DNA of 64,000 nucleotides from Fodinibius roseus (GCF_900129315.1 NZ_FQUS01000001.1:248001-312000), one strand, 5' to 3'; positions 1 through 8,707 are shown, counted from the stretch's first letter. Numbers and translations: made by a program. Notes: generated from the sequence alone by a model not told the origin.

Positions 1-295
1 TTAACACTTGCCCTTTCTTATTTTTGAGCAGCATAAGATTTTAGAAAACTTTCGAAGCTCTCCTACCTCCTTTTTTCTCCCTCTTTTAAGGCAAATTATC
101 CGCATTTTCCTTTCGTTTTAAAAAGGAATAAATAGGCTCATTTCGGCGAAAAAATGCCGTTTATACGCTCAGGACTTGCTTTTTGCCTTTGTTTTAGTAA
201 TTATGCAGAGAGTCATTTACCGCTCGTTGGCTTTTCCTGGGAGCGGCAGCGGTAAGAGAGCGCAAAGAAGAAAGGGGTTGGCTGTGTATGTTATA

Positions 296-1285
296 ATGAA
301 ACAAGCCGTATTCATATCATTACTGTTGGCATTCATTTCTTGTGGAGTGATGGGAAGCGGGGACGACCGCCCGGATATTCCCGGCAAAATTGTTTTTTCC
401 GCCAAAGACGGGGAAGGGACCTCTCAGATTTACACGATGAACGCAGACGGATCGGACCTGGAGCAGTTAACCCATTTTGGTCCGGAAGGCGGAGCCACAG
501 ATCCGGCCTGGAGCCCGGATGGGAAGCTAATCGTCTTTGAGAATTACACCGGGGCGACGACGTTGGGCCCGTACTTGTATGTGATGGATTCGGATGGTAC
601 CAATATGCGTCCCCTTAAAAAACGACAACGCGAATCGATTTCTGCCCTGATCGGATCGGCCCCGGCGTGGAGTCCCGACGGGACGAACATTGCCTACCAG
701 GTATGTACGAATTGTGAGCTCGGCGGAAGGGACTATGAAATTGTCGTGGTAGAGGTTGCCGGCAAAGATTACGATCCGGACCAGATTCATGCAATTACTG
801 ACCATCCTGCAAGTGATATGAAACCCACCTGGAGTCCGGACGGACAGCGGATTGCCTTTGTCTCAGACCGGGATTATGTGGATGCGGATACGCTGCGGTT
901 CAGAAAGGATTTATATGTGGTGGATACAGATGGGTCGAATCAAAGAAGAATGACGGAAACTGGTTTTGCTAGAGATCCGGTTTGGAATCCAGATAGTAAT
1001 ACCATCGGATTCAGATCTAGTAGCTCATCACTGGGACTTTTCCTAGTGAGTGTACAATCAGGGGTTATCTTTAAAGTTGAGGAAGATTTCTCGACGTCCA
1101 TCCAACTTTTCCCTGTGGCTTGGTGTCCTGATGGACAGAAATTACTGATAACCGCAAGAGATCAGTCGGAGCCCAGAGATTATTCGCTTTATATAATTGA
1201 TACTGAAAAGAATGAAACCATTTTAATTCCTTTTGGGCCGACAAATATTGGCGACGCCGACTGGATCGTCCGAACAACCAAATGA
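296..1285 (+). CDS. TolB-like beta-propeller lipoprotein
   Basis: Predicted exported lipoprotein of about 329 residues. I chose the ATG at 296, not the in-frame ATG at 176, because the protein then begins with a typical lipoprotein signal (MKQAVFISLLLAFISC) with the lipobox cysteine at residue 16. The rest is a series of PD40/TolB-type blades, each with a recognisable core such as DPAWSPDGK, APAWSPDGT and KPTWSPDGQ, separated by strands like IYTMNADGSDLEQLT and LYVVDTDGSNQRRMT. Such propellers usually bind proteins or glycans in the periplasm or at the surface; no catalytic site is visible. It stands alone, followed by a 195-base leader for a broken protease gene. The fold is clear; the ligand is unknown. 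Confidence 0.8.
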   Translation: MKQAVFISLLLAFISCGVMGSGDDRPDIPGKIVFSAKDGEGTSQIYTMNADGSDLEQLTHFGPEGGATDPAWSPDGKLIVFENYTGATTLGPYLYVMDSDGTNMRPLKKRQRESISALIGSAPAWSPDGTNIAYQVCTNCELGGRDYEIVVVEVAGKDYDPDQIHAITDHPASDMKPTWSPDGQRIAFVSDRDYVDADTLRFRKDLYVVDTDGSNQRRMTETGFARDPVWNPDSNTIGFRSSSSSLGLFLVSVQSGVIFKVEEDFSTSIQLFPVAWCPDGQKLLITARDQSEPRDYSLYIIDTEKNETILIPFGPTNIGDADWIVRTTK

Positions 1286-1410
1286 GCATACGACAAATAT
1301 GGTAAAAGAATATGCTTTCCATGAAGCATAAATCACAACAATAAATAAGCCCCCACAATTGCTCCGTCTCCGGGAAGAGTCCAAGAGCAATGCTGCAGGG
1401 GCCGGTGTGA

Positions 1411-1474
1411 TCGTGCTGACCCGCTGCTGCAGGTTAGCACGACACACCTCCAATATACAAAAACAATTGGAGGT
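1411..1474 (+). promoter_or_regulatory. Two-hairpin leader that hides the ribosome binding site
   Basis: Two inverted repeats lie just before the ATG at 1481. The first pairs 1411-1421 with 1432-1442 (11 pairs including one G-T). The second is a perfect 9-bp stem: ACCTCCAAT (1446-1454) with ATTGGAGGT (1466-1474) around an 11-base loop. The right arm contains the only good Shine-Dalgarno sequence (GGAGG), so the folded RNA would mask it. The gene it controls is now a pseudogene. The rest of the 1286-1480 spacer holds nothing else that I recognise. Confidence 0.6.
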
Positions 1475-1480
1475 ATCATC

Positions 1481-2349
1481 ATGAAACGACTCATTACCTT
1501 ACTCGTCCTTTTAGGTTTATCCTTTTCATCCTGCGACTCACCGGTGAGCGATTTAAGCAGTGATCCACAGTCCTCATCCGATGCTGTTGACATCATATCT
1601 CAAATACCATCCGGTACGCCCCCGGCAAAGGCTGATTCCATTCGCAAGGCGATCTGGAAGCAATTTAAAGAACAGCACGGTTCCGAATGGAGCATCCGCT
1701 GGAGTAAAGATACTGATCTGCCGGCTGCCGGCTTCCGTCTTTTCCGGACAGACCAAGGAAACTTATCCCGGCAAGTCCCAACAAGCGGCCCGGTCTTTTT
1801 TAACCCGATACGGGGCGTTGTTTGGGATATCGGATATAAACCAACTGGGTTATACTAAAACCCAAACGCACCGGGGCATACAGCATGTTACCTTTCAACA
1901 AACTGTTCAAGGTATTCCAGTGTATGAGGCCGAGTACAAAGTGCATCTGCGCTCTGATGGCCGGGTAGATATGGTCAATGGAAATGGCTGCCGATGATGC
2001 GGCTTTTGGAGGTAACCATAACAACCTGATCCAGAATACTTTCGCTGCCCGTGGCGTGGGCAGTTTTGTGCCGCTGGCTGTATCTATGACCGGCCCGGGA
2101 ATAATTGAGACAGGAGAGCAGGGAACCTGGAACGCCAGTGTAAGCAATGGCAATAGTCCCTACAACTATACATGGCACCGTAGAAAACCCAGAAGTGGTC
2201 CCTACCAACAGGTTGGTACCGGGAGTTCCTATTCGGGCTCAGGGAATGGTGACCAGGATTTCGAATTAAAGGTTGTGGTCACCGACTCGGATACAAGATC
2301 CGGAACGTCAATGAGGAGGGTAATTGTTGGTGGTATAGATCATCCTTAA
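1481..2349 (+). pseudogene. Remnant of secreted M4/M36-type metalloprotease
   Basis: Three overlapping frames together read as one decayed protein. Frame 1 (1481 to about 1760) gives a lipoprotein signal (MKRLITLLVLLGLSFSSC) and the start of a propeptide. Frame 2 (about 1760 to 1997) continues into a fungalysin/thermolysin propeptide (FTP) domain, with ARSFLTRYGALFGISD, HVTFQQTVQGIPVYEAEY and the closing GRVDMVNG. Frame 3 (about 1985 to 2349) gives a segment resembling the last helix of an M4 catalytic domain (LIQNTFAARGVG) and then a PKD/Ig-like C-terminal domain. The catalytic domain with HExxH is missing, so a frameshift in the propeptide and a large internal deletion near 1980-2000 have killed the gene. 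Parentage in M4 versus M36 is not resolved. Confidence 0.75.
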
Positions 2350-2424
2350 TACCATTTTTTACCACGGCAAGTCTTCAAGGCTTATCAGGTTTTTTTCTAA
2401 ACGAATAACTTTTTAAAACCAATT

Positions 2425-2462
2425 AAGCCTGGCAGGGGTCGAAACCTGTCAGGCTTTTTTTA
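2425..2462 (+). terminator. Intrinsic terminator
   Basis: An 11-bp stem (AGCCTGGCAGG at 2426-2436 with CCTGTCAGGCT at 2445-2455, one G-T pair) is followed by a run of T. It ends the pseudogene transcript. The spacer 2350-2715 otherwise contains only this and the menB fragment. Confidence 0.8.
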
Positions 2463-2467
2463 TATGC

Positions 2468-2624
2468 CTACCCAATCCAGGGATACTCATCCCACTCCGG
2501 TTTGCACTTCTCCAGGAAGGCATCGCGGCCCTTTTCGGCTTCGTCGGTCATATAGACCAGGCGCGTGGCTTCGCCGGAGAAGATCTGTGTCCAACCATGC
2601 CGTCACCCACCAGAACTTGATCAT
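2468..2624 (-). pseudogene. Duplicated 3' fragment of menB
   Basis: Positions 2468-2624 match 3328-3495, the 3' end of the intact menB, at roughly nine bases in ten over the first 125 bases. The minus-strand reading still ends in [16 protein letters not shown] and a stop, against [16 protein letters not shown] in menB. Further in, the copy has a net loss of 11 bases, which destroys the frame, and similarity ends after 2624. No start or catalytic part exists. The fragment and the real menB are in the same orientation and bracket the DUF6883/DUF4926 pair. Confidence 0.85.
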
Positions 2625-2715
2625 GCAGAATGATAGGAGCTTAATGAGTTGATTATTCCAGAAGCAGATTTTTATTGGTCCAGATCAGATTCAAACAGGA
2701 TAAAGAAAATGACAT

Positions 2716-2928
2716 TCAGGCCGAGACAGGTTCGAAGCGTAAAAGAATAAGATCTCTTTTTTTAACGGGTATGGTTAAGATCGTTTCTCCTTTGGCATTA
2801 GAAAACTCGATTTCAAAAGTATTGCTATCCAGCTTTTCTACAACCGTCCCCACTTGGCCCTTTGATAGATTTTTTTTAGGGATATTTTTTAAAAGAGCTA
2901 CTGTATCTAATTCTTTTATTTTTTTCAT
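2716..2928 (-). CDS. DUF4926 family protein
   Basis: A 70-residue protein beginning MKKIKELDTVALLKNIP, with KGQVGTVVEKLD in the middle and a closing KKRDLILLRF. This is the DUF4926 pattern (ELDTVVLLKDIP ... KGDVGTVVE ... FEVEF). It lies 13 bases downstream of the DUF6883 gene on the same strand, so the two are probably co-transcribed. Small proteins of this family are often found beside DUF6883 proteins, an arrangement that resembles toxin-antitoxin or toxin-immunity pairs; that role is an inference. No signal peptide or membrane segment is visible, so it should be cytoplasmic. Confidence 0.75.
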   Translation of the reverse strand: MKKIKELDTVALLKNIPKKNLSKGQVGTVVEKLDSNTFEIEFSNAKGETILTIPVKKRDLILLRFEPVSA

Positions 2929-2941
2929 CTGTTAGGGGGTC

Positions 2942-3217
2942 CTATGTGTTAACATAACAGGTTATCAAGCGGGGATAATTTTCATCGGATCGTATAATCC
3001 AGCCAGTGGTTAAGACACTCTCTTTGCCAAATATACGAATTTTTAGATTGACTGTATATCTTGTGCCGTATTTATCACTAAAGTTAATTTCTGCCAGGCT
3101 ATCTGGCAGAGAAGAAAGAATTAAATCCTTTAGCAACTCCGCGTCATTTTGTTCTATCCCGAGTTCCGATTTAAAAATACGTGCTTTATGCTTTCCCATC
3201 GGATGGGTGGGATTCAA
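2942..3217 (-). CDS. DUF6883 protein with disrupted N-terminus
   Basis: The 91 residues from the ATG at 3217 begin MNPTHPMGKHKARIFKSELG and end WIIRSDENYPRLITCYV, which fits DUF6883. Family members usually begin further upstream. Here the missing part is present in frame as LPNVENAVIDIRKLRDYCL (3271 down to 3218), and a plausible ATG lies at 3281-3279. However, the run of A between them has 7 bases (3278-3272), which puts the ATG out of frame; with 6 it would read MKKLPNVENAVIDIRKL. So either the gene is frameshifted, expression depends on slippage or a weak internal start, or the base run was miscalled. The family has been linked to toxin domains of polymorphic toxins; its biochemical activity is not known to me. 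Confidence 0.65.
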   Translation of the reverse strand: MNPTHPMGKHKARIFKSELGIEQNDAELLKDLILSSLPDSLAEINFSDKYGTRYTVNLKIRIFGKESVLTTGWIIRSDENYPRLITCYVNT

Positions 3218-3327
3218 ACAGTAATCCCTCAGCTTACGGATGTCTATGACAGCATTTTCAACGTTAGGGAGTTTTTTTCATAGATTTCCATAAGTAAACA
3301 AATCAAATTTGGAGCACCTGCATCCGG

Positions 3328-4161
3328 TTACCCAATCCAGGGATACTCATCCCAGTTCGGTTTGCGCTTTTCCAGGAAGGCATCGCGGCCCTCTTCGGCT
3401 TCGTCGGTCATATAGGCCAGGCGCGTGGCTTCTCCGGAGAAGACCTGTTGTCCCACCATCCCGTCATCTACTAAATTAAAAGCGTACTTGATCATCCGGA
3501 TGGCGGTGGGACTTTTCTCCAGGATCTCCTGCGCCCACCGGTAGGCGGTTTCTTCCAGCTCGTCGTGCGGCACCACCTTGTTGACCATGCCCATCTCGAA
3601 AGCTTCCCGGGCGGAGTAATCTCTGCCCAGGAAAAAGATTTCACGGGCTTTCTTTTGTCCCACCTGCCGGGCCAGCAGGGCGGAGCCGAACCCGCCGTCG
3701 AAGCTGGCCACATCGGCGTCGGTCTGCTTGAAAATAGCGTGTTCTTTGCTGGCAATCGTCAGATCGCAGACCACGTGCAGGCTGTGTCCCCCGCCCACGG
3801 CCCAGCCGGGCACCATGGCAATGACTACCTTGCCCATGAAGCGTATCAGTCGCTGCAGGTCGAGCACGTTGAGGCGCGGTGTTCCGGCATCATCCCTGTA
3901 ACCGGCCCTGCCCCGCACGTTTTGATCGCCGCCGGAGCAGAAGGCCCACTTGCCGTCCCTGGGCGAGGGACCTTCGCCCGTTAGCAGTACGACCCCGATG
4001 GCCTGGTCCTCCCGTACATTCAAAAATGCTTCCTGTAATTCAAATAAGGTCTTGGGACGAAATGCATTGCGGATTTCCGGGCGGTTGATGGCGATGCGTG
4101 CTACGCCGTTGGACTTTTTAAAGGTGATGTCTTCGTATTCTTTGACGGTTGTCCAGTTCAT
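3328..4161 (-). CDS. menB: 1,4-dihydroxy-2-naphthoyl-CoA synthase
   Basis: Crotonase-fold enzyme of 277 residues that closes the second ring of menaquinone by a Dieckmann-type condensation of o-succinylbenzoyl-CoA. Visible motifs are [13 protein letters not shown], the oxyanion-hole segment [18 protein letters not shown], and [19 protein letters not shown]. The Asp in QTDADV places it with the MenB type that carries its own acidic residue (as in mycobacteria), not the bicarbonate-dependent type that has Gly there. The C-terminus ends WDEYPWIG. The start codon overlaps the menH stop as ATGA, so it is the last gene of menF-menD-menH-menB. A broken copy of its 3' end lies about 860 bases downstream. 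Confidence 0.95.
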   Translation of the reverse strand: MNWTTVKEYEDITFKKSNGVARIAINRPEIRNAFRPKTLFELQEAFLNVREDQAIGVVLLTGEGPSPRDGKWAFCSGGDQNVRGRAGYRDDAGTPRLNVLDLQRLIRFMGKVVIAMVPGWAVGGGHSLHVVCDLTIASKEHAIFKQTDADVASFDGGFGSALLARQVGQKKAREIFFLGRDYSAREAFEMGMVNKVVPHDELEETAYRWAQEILEKSPTAIRMIKYAFNLVDDGMVGQQVFSGEATRLAYMTDEAEEGRDAFLEKRKPNWDEYPWIG

Positions 4162-4988
4162 AATAATAGAAATGATTTTATTTCGGTTATAAACTTATCG
4201 GGATTATCGAGGTGAACGCGGTGTCCCGCTTTGAGCGTTGAAAAACGGGCAGCGGGCAGCCGCTGTTCCAGGCGGCGGTTGATTTGACGGTATTTTTCAT
4301 CATTGGTTCCGGCCATCAACAGCACTGGTCGGTTTAACGAGGGAAGCTCATCGCAACAGGGACGCATGCTCCCGGTCCCGAAGCCGCGCAGGGAGGCCGC
4401 CAGTGCTTCCGGGGACTGACCGCGCTGTATGGCCCTGTATTTCCTATGGAGTTGTTCTTTATTATTGGTTTCGGGGGACGCAAACAGCGGGAGCTGCTGC
4501 CAGTGCGTTAAAAACCGGTCAAGATCGGTGGTGATGTCCCGCGCCCGCTGCTCGTCGGTTTGGCGCCGCCGGCTGCGTTGGCGCTCATCGGGAATGCCGC
4601 AGTTCGTACTTTCGAGAATGAGTCCCCCGACCAATGCCGGATCCGCCAGGGCGATCTTTAACGCCAGGCGTCCGCCCATGCTGTAGCCGTGCAGAAACCG
4701 TCCGTCGTCGACGTCCATATCTGTACTCAGCCGGCGGATGAATGTCCGGATATCCGCCACCTGTTGCTCTTCGCGATAGTCGCCGGGGTCGTCGGACTTC
4801 GATGATTGCCCGTGTCCCAACAGATCAATGGTCACCGGATTGCAAAAATCGGCCAATCCGTCGAGAAGATGATCAAACACGCGCTGGTCGCCCATAAATC
4901 CATGCAGCAGGAGCAAAAGGGGGAGGCCCGACTGTTGCCTGTGTATCCGGTAGGCGTAGCTGTGATGATTTATTTCGGCAAACATCAT
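4158..4988 (-). CDS. menH: MenH-like SHCHC synthase
   Basis: Alpha/beta-hydrolase-fold enzyme of about 276 residues, expected to eliminate pyruvate from the MenD product to give SHCHC in menaquinone synthesis. Motifs are [10 protein letters not shown], the nucleophile elbow [11 protein letters not shown] (Ser), GTNDEKY (acid) and [13 protein letters not shown] (His). I chose the ATG at 4988 because it overlaps the menD stop as ATGA and starts just before [13 protein letters not shown]; the longer frame to 5084 would run far into menD. It overlaps menB by 4 bases. Its place in a men operon makes MenH much more likely than a generic hydrolase. Confidence 0.9.
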   Translation of the reverse strand: MMFAEINHHSYAYRIHRQQSGLPLLLLLHGFMGDQRVFDHLLDGLADFCNPVTIDLLGHGQSSKSDDPGDYREEQQVADIRTFIRRLSTDMDVDDGRFLHGYSMGGRLALKIALADPALVGGLILESTNCGIPDERQRSRRRQTDEQRARDITTDLDRFLTHWQQLPLFASPETNNKEQLHRKYRAIQRGQSPEALAASLRGFGTGSMRPCCDELPSLNRPVLLMAGTNDEKYRQINRRLEQRLPAARFSTLKAGHRVHLDNPDKFITEIKSFLLL

Positions 4989-6694
4989 GGCGAATAACTC
5001 CAGCAGGTTTTGCGCAGCTCCATCGAAGCGTCGGCATTGGTCCGGCATTCGATCACCGATAGCCCGCGGTGCTGCTTTTGCCATTGTTTTAGGTCAAATT
5101 GGCGGATCTGCTCAAGGGTTTGAATCCGGTGGCAGGGAATATGAAACGAGGCGGCCAGTCGCTGAACGTCAGCTGACTGCGGGGTTTCGAAGTAGTTTTC
5201 AAAATAGGTGTCATGCTGCTCGATCGGCAGCATACGGAAAATCGAGCCCCCGACGTTGTTAATTACAATTACCGTCAGATCCTGGGTCACCGTCTCCCGG
5301 TTTAGCAGCGCATTGGCGTCATGCAGGAAGGCGAGGTCCCCGGTAACGAGCACACCCGGCCGGTCGATTCCCAGACTGATGCCCATCGCGGTGGAGGTCA
5401 CCCCGTCAATGCCGCTTGCCCCCCGGTTTAATAACAGCGGGTGCCGGGTGACCCGGCCTCCGAAAAGTTGGACATCCCGGGCGGGGAAAGAGTTGGAGAC
5501 GGCGACAAAATGATCATCGGGACATTGAGGCAGCAAGTGATGGTAAATGTGTCCGTCCGTCAGCGCTTCCGGCCCGTTCATTGCCACCTGCAGGTGCTCT
5601 TCGGCAAGCAGTTCCTGTCTTTTCCACTTCTTCAGCCACGAATCCCCGCCGGAATCGGGGAGACCGCCCAGCGACAGGGGACGTCCCCCCCAGGGGAGAT
5701 GCTCGCTTTCGGAGAAGGTGGCGTCCTGCCAGTCGGAGGTGCTCGCAAAGTGTAAGTGATGCCCGGGCTGCCAGTCCCCAAGCGCCTTCTCCAGGCTTTT
5801 GGCTGTCGGCTGGAATCCAAACCGCAGCAGCAGATCCGGCTGCAGCTGTTCCCGGACATGTTTATTGCGCAGGAATATTGCAAAGCCGTGGCTAACATGC
5901 TGCTGGTCCGGCATGGTGGATTCCGTCAGCACCGGAGCGTTCAGCTTTTTGGCCAGCCCTGCAATGGACCCGGTATCATCGCCCGGGGCAGTGGGACCCA
6001 CGACGATGAGCGGGCGCCGGGCGGATCGCATTGCCTGCTGTATTTTGTCAGAAAGATGAAAAGAACCATCCTGCCGCCATTCGCTGTTGCCGGACAGGGG
6101 TTTATCGCTGTTTTCATCTGATATCTTTTTTACAAAGCCGGGTTCCGGCTCCAGCGGTTTGCGAAAAGGAAAATTGAGATGTACAGGCCCCCGTTTTTGT
6201 TGCGATAGACCAACGGCCTGCCGGGACAGCATGGCAAGCCGCTTGAGATCATCATCTCCCAGCCCCGGCTCCCCGACCTCATGAAAGAAGACCGGGTAGC
6301 CGCCAAACAGCTTCAGCTGGTCGATCGCCTGGTTGGCGCCGGTCGACCGCAGGTGGGGGGGGCGGTCGGCCGTGGCCAGAATCATCGGCACGCCCGATTG
6401 TCGGGCTTCGATGACGGCCGGGAAGTAGTTGGCCGTGGCGGTGCCCGAAGTGCACACAAGCACGGCGGGATGCCCGGTCGCTTTGCCTACCCCCAGGGCC
6501 GTAAAAGCAGCGGATCGTTCATCGAGGATAACCTGTTTCCGCAGGCGGGATTGGGCCGCTGCGGCCATGGTCAGGGGAGTGGAACGGGATCCCGGTGAAA
6601 TAATAACATGGCGCACCCCGGCTTTTAAAAGCCTGCGAAAGAAGATCGTTGCCCAGTAAAAAGGGATGTTTTGAACAGCTATATCAGTCTTCAT
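4985..6694 (-). CDS. menD: SEPHCHC synthase
   Basis: Thiamine-diphosphate enzyme of 569 residues that adds the succinyl semialdehyde unit from 2-oxoglutarate to isochorismate, the committed step to menaquinone. Near the start are HVIISPGSRSTPLT and LDERSAAFTALG (the Glu that activates ThDP), then GTATANYFPAVIEA. The C-terminal ThDP domain shows RGASGIDGVTSTAMG, VTGDLAFLHDANALL and INNVGGSIFRMLP. Length is normal for the family. It overlaps menF by 11 bases at its start and menH by 4 at its end, so translation is probably coupled. Confidence 0.95.
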   Translation of the reverse strand: MKTDIAVQNIPFYWATIFFRRLLKAGVRHVIISPGSRSTPLTMAAAAQSRLRKQVILDERSAAFTALGVGKATGHPAVLVCTSGTATANYFPAVIEARQSGVPMILATADRPPHLRSTGANQAIDQLKLFGGYPVFFHEVGEPGLGDDDLKRLAMLSRQAVGLSQQKRGPVHLNFPFRKPLEPEPGFVKKISDENSDKPLSGNSEWRQDGSFHLSDKIQQAMRSARRPLIVVGPTAPGDDTGSIAGLAKKLNAPVLTESTMPDQQHVSHGFAIFLRNKHVREQLQPDLLLRFGFQPTAKSLEKALGDWQPGHHLHFASTSDWQDATFSESEHLPWGGRPLSLGGLPDSGGDSWLKKWKRQELLAEEHLQVAMNGPEALTDGHIYHHLLPQCPDDHFVAVSNSFPARDVQLFGGRVTRHPLLLNRGASGIDGVTSTAMGISLGIDRPGVLVTGDLAFLHDANALLNRETVTQDLTVIVINNVGGSIFRMLPIEQHDTYFENYFETPQSADVQRLAASFHIPCHRIQTLEQIRQFDLKQWQKQHRGLSVIECRTNADASMELRKTCWSYSP

Positions 6695-8141
6695 ACCGGA
6701 GTGCGGAAAGCATCGGCTTTAACTTGAGATTCGTCTCTTCCCACTCGGACTGCGGGTCGGAATTGGCTACGATGCCGCACCCGGCGAAAAAATGGGCTTG
6801 TGTGTCACTGAGGAGTCCGCTCCTGATCCCCACGGCAAATTCTCCGCTTCCGGAGGCGCTAAGCCATCCTACGGGACCTGCATACCAGCCGCGCTCAAAA
6901 TCTTCCAGCTCCCGGATAAAGGGCGCCGCCTGTTCCCAGGGATACCCCCCGACCGCCGGGGTGGGGTGAAGCTGGCCAAGAATGGACAACACCGTGGCCT
7001 CTGGCTTTAAGTCCGCCTGGATCGGTGTATAAAGATGCTGAACGTTTAACAGCTTTTTAACCCGGGGCCGGTCACTGCGATGAATGCTGCGGGCAAAGGG
7101 CTGCAGTCGCTGTTCGATATCCCGGACGACAAATTGATGCTCATGCTGGTTTTTGGCACTTACGGAAAGATCGTTCTCCAGGTCGATATCTTCCATCGCT
7201 GTCTCCCCGCGTTCCATGCTGCCGGCCAAGGCTTCTGTCCGCAAAAAGTCATGCTGAAAGGCAACCAGTTGTTCAGGAGTAGCTCCCAGGAAACTGTCGC
7301 CGCAGGGCGGATGAATTAAAAAACAGCAGCAGTTTTGATACTGGCGGCGCAGCCGGTGCAGCAGTGCGGTGGGGCGGACTGATTCGCCGCGGGGGACCGA
7401 CAGCCGCCGGGCCAGCACAATCTTTTTAAAAGTTTTCTTGCGAATCTGTTCCCTGGCTTCCTGGACGGATGACATCCAGGCTTCAGAGTCCCGCTTTAAC
7501 GGGCCGGTGGAAGCAGGGTCTGCGGTCACTGCACCGGGGGATGAATATTGCTTTGATGTGTTGCTCAGTATCCGGTCGATATGATGAAGCTGCTTGATAA
7601 CTTCTGTATATAACGCATCGGTGGTCTGATGGGGTCTCACATCCAGGGCCACAGTGGCGGAAAGATGATTACCGTCCTGCAGGATAAGCCATCGGGGCAC
7701 CGTCAGGGATGCCGCTTCAAACGAATGCCAGTCCGCATGATCCAGCTCGTCAAAAAACGAAAAGCCTCCCAGGAACATTAATCCCGCACAGGGGTGGAAT
7801 ACCGAAGAAAAGGAGGCCGTGGCTTCCCGGACGGACTGTTGCCGGCGATGCATATCCGCAAAGCGGTCGGTCCCCCGGGCGGACAGCTGCAGCAGTTGTC
7901 CGCTGGCGGCCATGGCAAAATGATCAGAAGGTTTTTCCCAGTAATATTGAAAGGTCTTGCTATCCCAGTTTCGCTCGAGGAAAGAGAGCGGATCAATGGT
8001 TCCGACCGGTACTGAAAACGTAGCATAGGAGTTGTTCTCCCGGCGGACTAACTCCTCGATGAACGTTTTGAGTTGCTCATCGGTTTCCCGGTCGAGTTGC
8101 AGGGGAAGCTCCATCTTATCTGATAGCAAGTCGGTATCCAT
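6684..8141 (-). CDS. menF: Isochorismate synthase
   Basis: Chorismate-binding enzyme of 485 residues, converting chorismate to isochorismate, the first gene of the men operon. The chorismate-binding core is C-terminal: FKKIVLARRLSVPRG (catalytic Lys), FLGATPEQLVAF, LRTEALAGSMERG (catalytic Glu), HQFVVRDIEQRL, LHPTPAVGGYPW, and the closing FERGWYAGPVGW / GCGIVANSDPQSEWEE. The N-terminal third is poorly conserved, as usual. menC, menE, menA and the final methyltransferase gene are not in this window. Confidence 0.93.
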   Translation of the reverse strand: MDTDLLSDKMELPLQLDRETDEQLKTFIEELVRRENNSYATFSVPVGTIDPLSFLERNWDSKTFQYYWEKPSDHFAMAASGQLLQLSARGTDRFADMHRRQQSVREATASFSSVFHPCAGLMFLGGFSFFDELDHADWHSFEAASLTVPRWLILQDGNHLSATVALDVRPHQTTDALYTEVIKQLHHIDRILSNTSKQYSSPGAVTADPASTGPLKRDSEAWMSSVQEAREQIRKKTFKKIVLARRLSVPRGESVRPTALLHRLRRQYQNCCCFLIHPPCGDSFLGATPEQLVAFQHDFLRTEALAGSMERGETAMEDIDLENDLSVSAKNQHEHQFVVRDIEQRLQPFARSIHRSDRPRVKKLLNVQHLYTPIQADLKPEATVLSILGQLHPTPAVGGYPWEQAAPFIRELEDFERGWYAGPVGWLSASGSGEFAVGIRSGLLSDTQAHFFAGCGIVANSDPQSEWEETNLKLKPMLSALRYED

Positions 8142-8187
8142 AACATGAATTATAAAAAGGAAGTAACTTTCAGAACTTTCAATATAA

Positions 8188-8337
8188 ATTGAAAATAAGT
8201 TATTCCATAATCAAATTCACGCACAATTATGGGTTCGGGGCTATGCCGGTTCCGGCATGCTGAAAGATAGTGAGTACGATGCATATCCGGGAAACCCCGC
8301 CATCAGGATCAGGCGTGAGGAAGATACTAAAAACTGA
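8188..8337 (+). pseudogene. Possible orphan C-terminal coding remnant
   Basis: Between menF and the DUF4290 gene there is an open stretch of 49 codons with no start before its internal ATG near 8256. It reads HAQLWVRGYAGSGMLKDSEY, then DAYPGNPAIRIRREEDTKN and a stop. The composition is richer in G+C than the AT-rich flanks and looks protein-like. I do not recognise the family; it could be chance. The remainder of 8142-8431 contains nothing else that I can name. Confidence 0.2.
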
Positions 8338-8431
8338 TAACCGAAAACTCTACCCAAAATTAATCCCCGAAAGGAAGGTTGGAATTCACCAGCTTTTTAT
8401 CTGAAAACAAATATAATATTTGTGATCCGCT

Positions 8432-8707
8432 TTAATCGTCAGATTCGAAAGGATTATATATGCCGTATTCCGTGGGGTCATACTCGGCGAGGACGAAAAA
8501 GTGTTTCCAGGCCTCCCTGCTATCCCCGTTTTCATCCACCCAGTTCGGGTGACTCTGTTTAATGAGTCCCACTGCGCGTTCGGCATATTCAATGCGCTCT
8601 TCTTCCTCCTTAATGCGGGGGAGGGAGGCAATCATCCGGTCTAAATTGTAGCCGCAGTCAAAATCTTTAGGCTTTTTCTGTTTTACAAACATTGCGTTAT
8701 CTGTCAT
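8432..8707 (-). CDS. DUF4290-like protein
   Basis: Small acidic protein of about 91 residues. It follows the DUF4290 pattern of Bacteroidota: a YNLDRMIASLP start helix, EEERIEYAERAVGLIKQSHPNW in the middle (two adjoining helices), WKHFFVLAEYD, and a terminal YGIYNPF. I favour the ATG at 8707 over the longer frame from 8827, which would leave only about 34 bases to the divergent gene and adds residues unlike the family. No signal or membrane segment is seen. Function unknown. Confidence 0.6.
   Translation of the reverse strand: MTDNAMFVKQKKPKDFDCGYNLDRMIASLPRIKEEEERIEYAERAVGLIKQSHPNWVDENGDSREAWKHFFVLAEYDPTEYGIYNPFESDD

Noticed and set aside
1-175. Gene before the first lipoprotein
   Set aside because: AT-rich, with no open frame or motif; probably promoter and spacer only.
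2464-2652. A 62-codon plus-strand frame
   Set aside because: It is the antisense of the menB 3' fragment.
2675-2935. An 86-codon plus-strand frame
   Set aside because: It is the antisense of the DUF4926 gene, which has a family match.
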